Shown here: positions 12,901 to 24,600 of the stretch, one piece after another
How positions within the stretch are numbered: the stretch's first letter is position 1
Layout: each line of letters opens with the position of its first letter
NCBI RefSeq assembly: GCF_020497125.1
Contig: NC_059072.1
Location: forward strand, 77,383,697-77,447,696
Origin: Mauremys mutica
Taxonomy: Eukaryota > Chordata > Testudines > Geoemydidae
Direction of reading: 5' to 3'
DNA: 64,000 bases
Position numbers and translations under genes: made by a program
Notes under the pieces: generated by a model
Database searches by the model: none
Told to the model about the DNA's origin: nothing
Seen by the model: the letters and a program-made list of their open reading frames with translations, nothing else

Positions 12901-14201
12901 GGGTGTTTCTACTGAGGGTCCAGCTCCGCTCTCTCCTCTTGGCTGGCACGTTAACTAGACCCCAAACGGGGGTGGGGGGGATCTGACTCCAATACGCTAC
13001 ATTGTTAAACTGTGTGGCTTCGTCTAATGAGAGTCAGTTACCATCAGAGCTTTAGGAGATCTCCGCTAGAGCCCTATAAACATGGGCGAAAATGTAGCAT
13101 AGACAATGTGTAATTCAGTGGCGCTACAATGGCTGTTAGATAGCGAGAATGCCAATGCAGAGTAAGCAGCACAGCCAAGCTAATAACCTAGGGCACAAGG
13201 AAACACTAAATAGTACTGTGCTTAGGAAGTGGCATTTATATTGACAAATTAGACGGGTCTTTTAGCCAGAATATGTGTTACACGAACACACACGCCTGTA
13301 GGGTTTTAGCTAGATACCCTAGACATGGACAAATATTTCTCCACATGAGACTAAATCGGCCTTGCCTACAATTCTGGTACCCTTCTGGCTTAAAAGCAAG
13401 CAGGGGTCTTCATTGTAATGTTTTTTTAAAAAAACTTCAATCTATTTAGATGAGAGAATAACAGAGAGGAAATGCTTTAAAATGAGGGTTTTTATCCTTT
13501 TTCTTTTAACTGCCACCCCCCCCACCCCAGCAAAGTGGGACAGTTAATAACAGGACAAGAAGAGGGGAAAGGATTGTTCGGAAGGAAGAAAATAATTCCT
13601 GCCGAATATTCAGGTCACTCAAGTAGCTTGATGTTGTTCACTTTAAGCCCTAGCTTGTCTATCTAGTTTATTACTAACAAGTCTACCAGCAGCCAAATCA
13701 ATCCATTCACATACCTATACTTCAACAGCTCACAAAATCGTAATTTGTACAGCAGTTTTGGAGATGAAAGAGGGTCCATGCTTTAGTTTGACGGAGCTAC
13801 ATTTTCAAATAGCCTTAAAAAGAAGACAGGGAAAGCTGACTAGTCCTCACCTCTGGTGTTAATAAGTTACACCTCTGGTGTGGGTACTTTTAATACTAAT
13901 GTGAAAATTAGGGACTTTTTTTTCTTGTTCTGTTTCCGCAGTTTTTTAGTGATCGACTCTATAAGATGTACTATTAGTAAATATAGCTCACATAGTGTCA
14001 TGTGTTTTAAAAGGTCCGCATCGATCTCAATGGAAAATTGGGCTTAAAACTGATGATATGGCATATACATGTGAAACATTGAACATGATTTTGAAGACAA
14101 CTCAATCTGGAGGGACAGAAGAGAATCTTATCACTGAAATATCGATTTCTTTGAGAGGAGGAGTGTTGCAAGGTGGGATCTAAGCTTCTCTGATGATTAA
14201 A

Positions 14202-14218
14202 TAATTAGATCATAATTA
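14202..14218. promoter_or_regulatory. Paired TAATTA homeodomain-type sites one helical turn apart
   Basis: Two copies of TAATTA start at 14202 and 14213, 11 bp apart, which is about one DNA turn. They lie about 1.2 kb upstream of the ALX1 start. TAATTA is a common core for Q50 homeodomains, so cooperative binding or autoregulation is possible, but such words also arise by chance in AT-rich DNA. Confidence 0.25.
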
Positions 14219-15208
14219 GACCGAAAGAGCAGAAAAAGGCAATTTTCCGCTCTCTCCTGATTAGGGTCATTTCTAAATATTTTTTGTCTTCAAAATGTAA
14301 ATCTCTCTCTTTTTCTGTTCTGAATCATCCCTGTTATGCAACGGAAAGAAAAACAAGAACGTTAAAAGCTTCGCGATGTATGTGCTTTGTCTATGGTATA
14401 CCTCTTTTTCAGATAGATGTTATTTTTTCTCTTAATACTATTTTTGTTGCTGTGTCTCGGCGATCATTTCCCCAAGAAGCAGTAAAGGGGCGACTAGACG
14501 TTTTCAAAATGTGATTTTTCACCCCTTAAAGTCGTTAAATGTTTTAAGATCTAGAATGCTTAAGATAAGGGAAACATTTAGCCTCTTTATTCGCATACAC
14601 AAAACCAGATTTAGAGTCTGCACGGTAAGTAACATATAAGGGATGGAGGAGCTAGTTTTCTCTTGGGCCAATTTCTGATGTAAATTTCGTCCATTCCTTC
14701 GATTCTCCCATTCACACAACCCAACAAGCCCCAGAGCGTTTCGTTTTCTTATTTTGCGATCAAACGCCCCATCTGTGTGAATAAGAAGCGGAAGAAACCC
14801 CGGTTGTTAATTTAACAGCTCCAGATCATATATAGTCCTATCTCTGTGTCGTTCCAACAGATTAAATAAAAGCCCGTTAGAATGGAATTTGCCTCTGAAA
14901 ATGTATTGCTCTCAACTTTTCGGGGAGGAGAAGCGGGAGGAGGAATTAACGCACTTTCCAGAATCCCTGGAGAAATGCGAATCCATCGAGGTGGGGGAAA
15001 TGTCTCTTTCCATCTGTTTGCCCCCACCCTCCAGCCCGTCTGTGTGTCTGTCTGTCTGAAATGGATCTGTCTGTCTAAAGTGGGCCTGGATCTCCCTCCA
15101 GTGTTGGGATTAGGTCTAGAGGGATCTGGGGTGGAGTTACACTGGTTGCCTATTTTCATATTCATTAGAAATGGGAGGTTGCGCAAGGAGCCCTGCTGAG
15201 CTTCAAGA

Positions 15209-15245
15209 TATAAGAGCAACTTCGGGTTCCCCCTTTCAAGACAAG
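15209..15245 (+). promoter_or_regulatory. Putative ALX1 core promoter (TATA-like box)
   Basis: TATAAG at 15209-15214 lies within gatataagagc. Initiation about 30 bp downstream, near 15240, would give a 5' leader of about 140 nt. A homeodomain-like tcattag sits just upstream at 15162-15168. The position is inferred only from the TATA match and the distance to the coding start. Confidence 0.45.
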
Positions 15246-15378
15246 ACAAATCAAAGGCTCAGAGGCAAAGCAGCTCCCTGAGCTCTGGAGGTCTCTCCCC
15301 CTCCACTCCCTCCCCCCACCCCAGCTCACAGTCCAGCCTCTGTCTAGGGAAGAGGCTCCCAAGCAGCTTTAGATGATT

Positions 15379-15604
15379 ATGGATTTTCTGAGCGAAAAGT
15401 TTGCCCTGAAGAGCCAGCCGACTAAGAACAGTGACTTTTACATGGGAGCAGGAGGCACTTTGGAGCACGTTATGGAAACTTTGGACAATGAGTCCTTTTA
15501 CAGCAAAACTTCAGCCAGTAAATGCGTGCAGGCCTTCAACCCTCTGCAAAGGGCTGAGCATCATGTGAGGCTCGAGAGGACATCTCCCTGCCGGGACAAT
15601 AATG
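15379..15604 (+). CDS. ALX1: ALX1 coding exon 1
   Basis: This exon encodes residues 1-75 and the first base of codon 76. It runs from [12 protein letters not shown] through [17 protein letters not shown] to RTSPCRDNN, the conserved ALX1 N-terminal region that precedes the homeodomain. The donor is aatg|gtgagt at 15605, so the intron is phase 1: the last base G joins TG of exon 2 to make GTG (Val). The reading frame continues to 15630 inside the intron, but the splice donor and the match of exon 2 show that the coding part stops at 15604. Confidence 0.95.
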
Positions 15605-18600
15605 GTGAGTCTCCCCGTAGGATTATTTAGCACTATTCTTAGCTCGCAGAGCAGGGGAATCGGCGCGTCTCCCCTCCCAGGTTCACTCCTTTTATCCGAG
15701 GACAATAGAGGAAGCTTTAACTGGTGCACTTAGCAACTAACGTGCGGTGGATCCGGAGCACGTTCCGGTGGAGGATCGGTCGCACGCTTTTTAACTGATC
15801 TTTTAAGCAAATAGATTAAAGAGCCCCTTTCGTTAGGCTTCAGCCTCCCTTTCCGGCAGCACACAGGCGAAACTTTCGCTTTGAGTTCTACCGCACCATA
15901 GTTTAAATGTTTCCGGAAGACACAGCCTAAACTCAAAACATTCAACTAGAACTAGAATCACAATCCGAATTGCAGTAAACAGTACTGACTTTCCCCTTCC
16001 TTCCCCCATTCAGAGAGTTCCATAGAATCCCCTAAAGGATTTCTAGCCCAAAAACAGTCGAGCCAAACAGAAATGTTGAACATTTTTAAACAGTTATTTT
16101 CGTTACAGGATGCAGCTAAATTTGGAGATTTTATAATAGAAAAGTCTCTATGTTAACCGTTGATTGATGTGTACAGTGCACACGGTCAGATTTATTCTCT
16201 TTTATATATAGTTCAAGCTGGAATGTAATGATCATATATAGTGGTGTGCTGTTATATTATGGACACACACTGCGTATGTTTCTATAATCAGTCCATCTTT
16301 TAGCTTAAAGCGTGTTTGGTCCTTCTACCTTTTAGCTTAGACTATCTTCTAATGTACTAAAGAGACGAAATAGCTAAACTTGCAATAACATCTGGTGCGG
16401 TGTCTAGAAGCATTCTTAACCTAGTAACAAATGCTCGAGTGACTCAGATCTGGCTTGCTCTACAGTCTGTTAAACTGACTTTTAACAGCCAAAAAAAAAA
16501 AGACCCATTACAGATTTCAAGCTACTACAGGGACATTTCTTAGTGGTAACTGTTTGGTAAAGTCTTCAGCTCCAATACAAAAGCCCTCCAAAGTCAAAAT
16601 GTTATCAAAACAAACCATCTATCTTTTCTATCTTGTAACCGACCGAATACAAACTCCATCATTTCGTTTCAAGACAGTTAAAGCACTTTTGCAATTCAAG
16701 AAGATTTTTGTGTCTCCTTGTATACAGCACATAACCTGCAAGCGCGGGTTCTTTTAAAACAACAAACCAATAAATGTGAGATATTTATAACAAACCTATT
16801 TATTTTAACGAGGTTTCAGATCTGCCGAACACCTTACTGCAAATGTTAAGTACCAAAATGATTAAAGTATACGTAGTTTTCTAATATTTTATTCAGTCTG
16901 TGGAAATAATGTTTTTCACTTCCCAAACGTTACATACAATGTATTTGGGTTATAGTTAATTATTATATTCTATATAATATTTTTATTGTGAACATTTCCA
17001 ATCTTTTATTTCAGACTGGTCATTTAAAATATATTCTATTTGTACTTTATTTCAAAAGCTGAAACTGAATAACACTTTTTCACATTTCTTTCAAATAGTT
17101 ATTTGGACTAATACTACTTTAGTACACTAGGGCAACAAACTTATAATTGTAATGTTTATATTACAGCTAATAAATTATAACACATATTTTTGATCATTCT
17201 GACTAAATTAATAAATATAGTTTATATTTCTGGAATCTAGGCAAAAGAAAATATGGTGCACTTTATTTTTATTTTTTTAATGAACAGTTTACAATTTTGA
17301 CATTTTAATTCAATATTTTCTCCCTATGTAGTTCAGCATTTATAAAAATAATACTAAAAGAAAAAAAAACTTGGTCTAGTAGAAAGTTCCTATATATGGC
17401 TACAAATCAGCTAAGTACAATACGAGGATTAATAATATATCAAATTTGCTGTACTTTGTATATGTATTGAAAGATTTTTGGAGACAATTCTTTTTATGTG
17501 AGAAATCTTAAAGGGACCAATGGCAATCTTTTGCTCTTAAAAGTATCAAGAACAAGTGTGGTTTAGGAAAGATACAGCATATTGATTTACTGAGTGTGAT
17601 TGTTTTTAATTAGCCTGCTTAATTTATGTTTGGTGTTTTATTGCATTATTAATCTGTGTATTGGAGTCGTGGATCTAAAAAATTATGTTTGGTTAAAATC
17701 ACCCTGAATGAACAGAGAATCATCAATGGTTCTTAATGAAATTATGGAGCATGGCAGAGAACCACAAAACAAGCTCCAAATCATATGCCTGATGCCATCC
17801 TTTATAAAGTTTTACTGTGGTAGATGTTTCAATTTTCATTCCTGCCTGTGAGAGCAAAAAAAGGATCTTTCAAATCTTGTAACATGTTGCATGAGTTATC
17901 CATGCAATGTGACATGTTTAACAAAAAATATCAAATGTTTTTTATTTCTTATTTAGAAACTAAAGACAATTATTTTAATATTTATTGCTGTCATTTAGTG
18001 TTTACCGAAAGATAAATAGTTCCTGTAATACTAATACAAAATATATGAAATAAGTTCTTTTAACTTATTAACATTTTGCAGAACCCCCCTATATTTTATA
18101 ATCATAACAACCTTAATTGGAAACAATTCCACTTCACAAATCCAAGGATATTTAAAAATCTGTTGGGTTTGTGCAAATGTCAAATTTTAGTTTTACTCAA
18201 TTGGGCGGTTCTTGATTAGTCAATTTACAAATATTTAATTTGTTCTATATAATTATTTTGATTTTTTCAAAGAACTATGTTGGGGTTAGTTTAACTGCAA
18301 CCTTAGTTTAAAATCACATTTTTCAGCAGCTTTTGTGCCATTTATTTTAAATCAAAATCTAGTTCACATTAGAATTCTGTGGCTATGCAATTCTATTTCA
18401 ATCAGATTTTGTATACTGCCTATTATGTATTTTATTTGCAATATATAAGAAATAGGTAATTTACTTATGCAGACTTCTTTATCTTCACACCAAAAAAGTT
18501 CAAAGAATATTTTTAGATAACATATCTTTGCAAAAATTCTATAGGTATCAATAATGGCATCAATTAAAAAAAAATACAGGATTCCTTGCCAATTGTATCA

Positions 18601-21600
18601 CATTCCAACACATCAGTGCATATAATCAACTTCCCTATGGAAGTTTTCTAAAAATCCTCAGCCCATTTAACTGCTTATTTTCCCCTCCTATGTACAGTGA
18701 ACTATGGGATTACTAAAGTAGAAGGACAGCCTCTTCACACAGAGCTGAATAGGCCCATGGACAATTGCAACAGTCTTAGGATGTCTCCAGTGAAAGGGAT
18801 GCAGGAGAAGGGAGATCTGGATGAACTGGGAGATAAGTGTGACAGCAATGTCTCCAGCAGTAAGAAGAGGAGACACAGGACGACCTTTACCAGTTTACAG
18901 CTGGAGGAACTGGAGAAAGTGTTCCAGAAAACACATTATCCTGATGTATATGTAAGAGAACAGCTAGCTCTGAGAACAGAGCTCACTGAGGCCAGAGTCC
19001 AGGTAGGTACCTAATTTAGACATCACACAGGACAATTTAAACATCCTGGAAATTGATCAACAGCACATTAGGGGTTGTACAAAAGTTCATAATGTTGCAT
19101 GAAACAGAATATATTTTGTTATGTTTTTCTATAAAGAGAGCCAGTTCATTACATAGGAAAAATAACTTGTTAATATTTAAGTTTCACTGTCTGGGAAACT
19201 TGCATATAGGAGGAAAAATAGAAAGAAATATGGAGTTTCGGTCTCTGATAACCTCACTTCTCTGTCAAATTTTCAGGCAGCACATGAATATGGTGTTAAT
19301 ATGTAAAAGTTCCCAACAGTGTTATACAAAGTGTATAATAGTTTGGCAGTATCATCATACCAAATTGGACTGCAGTGGACGCCAATTCTATTATTGAACA
19401 CAAATTACAGATTTAAAGTAATCAAATTCCTTATATTTTGTTTCAAATAGTAAACACTGAAACAATATATATAGACAGTAAGGGCTTGATCCATTAATAT
19501 CACTGGGAGTTGAGGCTGCTCAATACCTTGCAGGATTGCGACCTAGTTTCTTTCACTTATTGTATGATCAATTTTCAAGATTATTTTAATTTCTTGGGAA
19601 CATTTATTGTTGAACAATTAATTAGCTAGCATTACATGTCTATATCTTAGTCATGCACATAACTGATTTAATACATCTGTATAATATTTGCATGTGTACA
19701 TGTACAATGATGAGAAAAGGTGTTCAATGTGTAGAAAGGCTGACAAAAACTCTGAGATCTTTTGAATTTTACTTTCAAAGGATGGGTTTAGCTGTCAACT
19801 ATATACAGAGATTGCATTTTAAAAGTTCATTCTGTTTTTAGAGATCTTACTGGTTTCATTGATAGTCCCTGTTTTTTACAGTTTAGGGAATATCAGGCCT
19901 GTTGAATCTCCCAGAACAGGAGTAACTTTTTTGAGTTTAATCACTTTACGTGTTAACAACTTCACAACCTGTACTTTATAAAGAAATAAAAGCCAGTTCA
20001 CATGCACACGACTGAAAATTAAACAAAGATCACTTTTATAAACTATTTTAATTACTTAACTTTTATAAAATAAATGGCCTTTGCCTGTCTGTATTCAGCT
20101 GAGTGACATAGGCATTGTTGTCATCTGAAAACTGGGTCCAGATATTCCCTCTGTTTGCACCCATGCAATCTCACTGAAGTGAAGAGAATTTAGCCCAGGG
20201 ACTTTTAACTCTTTAATAAACCCTGGAGAATCAGTCATCTTTTTAAATTTAGAGAGCTTTTTGGAAGTGACTTCTGGTCATTACTTTTTGCAACAAATCT
20301 CTGCTTAGATTTCAAAGAAACACGTATAAGACCACCGTGGCTTTATATTATTTCAGTTATGTAATTTTGGGGCCACTGGGGCTCACTTAGAATTAGGATG
20401 GAATAATGGGGTCCAAATTAATAGTTTCAGGTTGGGAAATTGATCATAATTTTTCACAGTTATATAAGCTTCTTGAAGTAAAAGTAGGACAACTGAAGAA
20501 TTAACAGCACAAAGCACAGTATATCTGAATAATAGGCTTTCTGACAATATTTGTTTTCTATTTTGTTTACAAATAATTTTCCCTCACGTAGAAAATGACC
20601 AATATCTGCATTTCTGAGAAGCTAAATAAGAAAGGAATATGAAAGGAAATGGTGATCATGTTGATCCTGAGTAGCAACAGTATTCCATCATGGGATTAAG
20701 CAGTTTAAAAGGCCTTGCATCATTAGGGGCAAGCATCTGGCAATGTAAGGATAACAAGCAGCAGTTTTGCATTACTTTGTGTAGGCAAATGGTTACTTTA
20801 TCTTTGCCAAGAGTCAGTTTCTAGTAAAGTGATGTAAACAGAAACATTCTGGGGGATTGTCAAAGAAGAAAAAAAAGTGTGCTTTTTTTTTCTAGTTTAG
20901 TTACTATAAATTCAAACAAATTGTTTTATTTACTTTAGTGGAATGATCAGCTGGATACGCTACCCACATTTCTCTTCACCGCCATTTCATCAAGATCCAG
21001 TTTAATTTGTGTCCTGCGTACATGCAGAGAGAGCCAACCTGAACCTAATTTATCTAAGTTGTTCTCTTTCCTGCTGCATGTCAGTGCAGTAATTGGCACC
21101 CATTTTAAGGAGATTGTCAAGGTCTTTTTTCAATGAAAGAGCCTCATTACTAAATTCCCTTAGCATGTTCCTGGTGCCTCCTGTGGAGACAGCAGGAAAA
21201 AAATACTATATATATATATATATTGCTGAGCCCCAGGCATGATAGATAATACAAATTTACCAACAAGGTTCATAGAAAATATGCTCAACAGGTATTCTGT
21301 GCCTTGTTTTGATTTCTGGATACATTTTTCAAGACTGCCATATTAAATTTGCAGTAAGTAGTTAGAAATTAAACTGACCAATAATATGCCCCTGCTGCTC
21401 AGACAATATCAAGGGAGTGTTAGAGTCCCAGAGGACCAGGCAAAAATCCCTAAGAATTAAAAGCACTAAAACCAACTAGAAAATTTTTCAAGTAACTCTC
21501 ATTTTGATGTTACGTTTTAATGACAGATGAGTCTTTAAATTATTTCCTTTTCATGACACTTTCTGCTCAGCCTAAAGAGAGCTCTATGCCCTATTCTAGA

Positions 21601-24600
21601 GACTAATACCATATAACTTTATTTTAAATATTGTGGTATCCAGTATAATGAAGCATCCCTTAGTATACAGGTGGGTACCATCTTTTTTTTCTCTGTTTGT
21701 ACAATGCCTAGCACAATGAGGTCATTGTCTGTGACTGGGGATCCTCAATACAACTAGTAATATTAGTTTTACTAACATGGTAACTTTATTAACAAGTATC
21801 AAAATGAATTTACCCATAACAGAACAATAAGGGCTTGACTGGGCAACCCTTATTTCTGTTGATGAACACTTTCAAATTAGCAGTCCCTTTGATTCTGTGA
21901 GATGATGCTCATGAGCAAGTGTTCACCATCATGAGTCTGGATTGCACAATAGAGCCCTCAGAATAGTAGTTTTGGTTCAGCTTGTAGCAGGCTACAAAGG
22001 AGGCATATAAACTCTTCTAGGTACTTCAAACTAAACTTCCAAAATAGAGTGAAGCTTTAATTATACATCACAAGGTGGATCCCCATCTTTAGACGCCAGT
22101 CACAAGTTACAACATGGTGGACTCATATTAGTCTCTCAGACAATACTGTGCTGAATACAATATAAATACTCACAGAGTTAGATACATTAATGCCTTAATA
22201 ACTAAGGGCCTAATCCAAGGGCCATTTAAATTAATCTTTCCATTGACTTCAGTGAGCATTTGATCAGACCCTAAGTGAACCTAGAAATGAAATTCCTTTC
22301 CTTCCCAGACCTCCAGTGTTCCAAACAGGACCCATCTCACAGTACAAGTAATATTTCTTTTCACTGAGCTGCTTCATGCCTGCTGCCAGAACTATCTACT
22401 GGATCCTATTATAAAGAACAGCCTTTGCCCCATAACTGTTTATTGGCTGATTGTGTCCCTTCCTTCAAGATCCTCTCCATTATACAGCAAAGCTCACCGA
22501 TGCTGTTAGCCAGCTTCCCCCACCATTTTCTTATTGCTCCAGATAAAGTTTATATACCACCTCTTAACATAAAGAGTTTAACCAATCATAACAATCTATT
22601 GGCTGTATGAAATTAATAATAAGTGAAGGGACTTTTTAGGTGTGACTTGCTGCTATCTGAGTGGGCTGCCCAAAATAATTGGGATATATAACATCATGTT
22701 ACCTTAAGTGCTGATCATTCTTTGTCTCTTTCCTTCAGTCAGTAGGGGAAAAATAGATTTCCTGTAAGCACACCTCAAAGAGCCAGAATTCACTTCAATA
22801 GACCTTATATCGAAAGGGTCTGGGGTGAGAGAGGGCAGTGAGCTTCCTCTTTTCAGTGAGAGAAGTTTCCTTTCGGAGAAGCATGACAATTTTGGAAGTT
22901 GCCTTCCAAGTCTTTTGGTTTCAGGAAAGACTTTTCAGTAGCTTCTTGTGCTTGTTTTTTGCTTTCATGGTGTAGGTTTGGTTCCAAAATCGAAGAGCCA
23001 AATGGAGAAAAAGAGAACGCTATGGCCAGATCCAGCAAGCTAAAAGCCATTTTGCTGCGACCTATGATATATCTGTTCTACCACGGACTGACAGCTATCC
23101 ACAGGTACAGTAAATAACATAGAACAACACCTTTGTTCCCCCCTCATGCCAATGCTTACATGTAAAGGTGCTCAAAAATAGTACAATTGTAGCATAATGA
23201 AAATATTCAATCATCATTACCCTTCACTGAGACATTCGAGTCCATGTTGATTTTATTTCTGACTCTATTGATTTGATTTTCTTTTAACATTCTTCATTTT
23301 AAAATATCATTTCTGTATGACTTCATACATGCAAAGACCCAGAAACAAAATAGCCAGCAAGCGCACTACATTTGCACTTTAATTCCTGCACACTTTCACT
23401 TTTCAGTTTCTTTACCTTTGTTAACTAGTCAAATAAATATAACATTGTATATGGCATAATAAGACAATATCTTTTGGGCTTTGTTTGGTGACCCTTAGCC
23501 CTTCTTGAACAAAAGCGCCATGAAACCATCAGTCTTAGCCAAGGCATCTGTTTTCCTTTACTCCCCCCCCTTCTCACCAGTTACAGTATATTTTCATTTC
23601 CGCTGACCATACTTTGTTTTTTATGCTGTTTATAAATGCCAAAAAACTTTGTATCCAACAGAGCTGCCATTATGACCAACACCTCAACTGTTTATACAGA
23701 ATAATTAGCTTTCACAATACATTTACAGCTTTTTTTTTTTTAGATGAGAAAAAGCTTTTTATAAGATGTTGCATTTCTATTATGGCTGATTTTCCATAAG
23801 TTATGGAGGTTGATTTGTTCTTAAACAGTGGGCAATAACTTTGCTTTGTGCATTTTTCTTTCTTTTCCTGCATGTATTTGATACACAGGGTCTATGTGTG
23901 TAATCTATATACATAGGCACATGCACATGCACACATGGGTGAAAGCCTAGTTACACCGGGACGTTGGGCCACTGAATATAATAGGCCCAGGATTTCACTT
24001 CTTGTACATATATATATGATCACATACAAACACCCCTACATAATCTATACTATATATTCATTACAAAAAGAACACCAACAAGCATTAACGATGAAGTCAG
24101 GAAATTCAGAATTGCAGTTGTCACTCTACTTTGTTAACAGACCTTCCATTACATGATCACTAGGCAGCTTGGCCTTGACTCTGTAACCATTTAAGCATGT
24201 GCATTAGTGTATACTCACATGAGCAGTCCCATTGAAGTCAGTAAGACTGCTCACAAGCACACAGTTTATGATTAAGTAATTTAACGGTCAGACTGGGGGG
24301 AAGGAGAGGAGGGGAAAGAGATGATCAAACCCTTTTCACCAGTTATCGACTTCCTCCATTTATTTCTCTTCTCTTTCCCTCTCATACTGTTCCCATCCTC
24401 CTTGCTGTCTATCCCCTGTCCCATTCCTCCCTTTGCTCCTTGGCCCCTTTCTTTTAGGCTTGGGGCACCTCTATTTTTGTACTCACTCCTCTTCATGTCT
24501 TCCTTCTAATTTCCACTTCACAATAAAAAAAAGCAAAGCTTTTCTGGACACCCTGAGACACACCTGCCCCGTTCCCTCAATGCCAACGTGTTCTTGTGCT

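Larger units (their letters stand above)
5800..15200. promoter_or_regulatory. CpG-retaining, repeat-free upstream domain of ALX1 (candidate methylation valley)
   Basis: Over about 9.4 kb I recognise no SINE, CR1 or DNA transposon, while elements are frequent beyond 24 kb. CpG dinucleotides recur throughout (for example 7000-7750, 9250-9700, 11090-11560, 12550-12900), whereas they are scarce at 1-5 kb and 16.8-22 kb. Vertebrate developmental transcription-factor genes commonly sit in broad unmethylated domains that keep CpG and exclude transposons, so I infer enhancer and promoter content for ALX1. No individual enhancer can be proved from one sequence. Open frames here, including 140 aa at 6586-7008 and 168 aa at 12311-12817, look non-coding. 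Confidence 0.5.
19003..22975 (+). other. ALX1: ALX1 intron 2 (3,973 bp, phase 0)
   Basis: GT-AG intron that splits the homeobox. It is largely free of obvious repeats apart from an L3-like tail fragment near 21.64-21.77 kb and a short TA run at 21206-21224. The acceptor follows a T-rich tract (cttgttttttgctttc) and ends tgtag. The segment at about 20930-21185 has the balanced, low-repeat look of conserved non-coding DNA. Confidence 0.85.

Noticed and set aside
15605..15630. Read-through of ALX1 exon 1 to a stop in intron 1
   Set aside because: A strong donor (gtgagt) sits at 15605 and the phase joins perfectly with exon 2; the extra nine codons are intronic.
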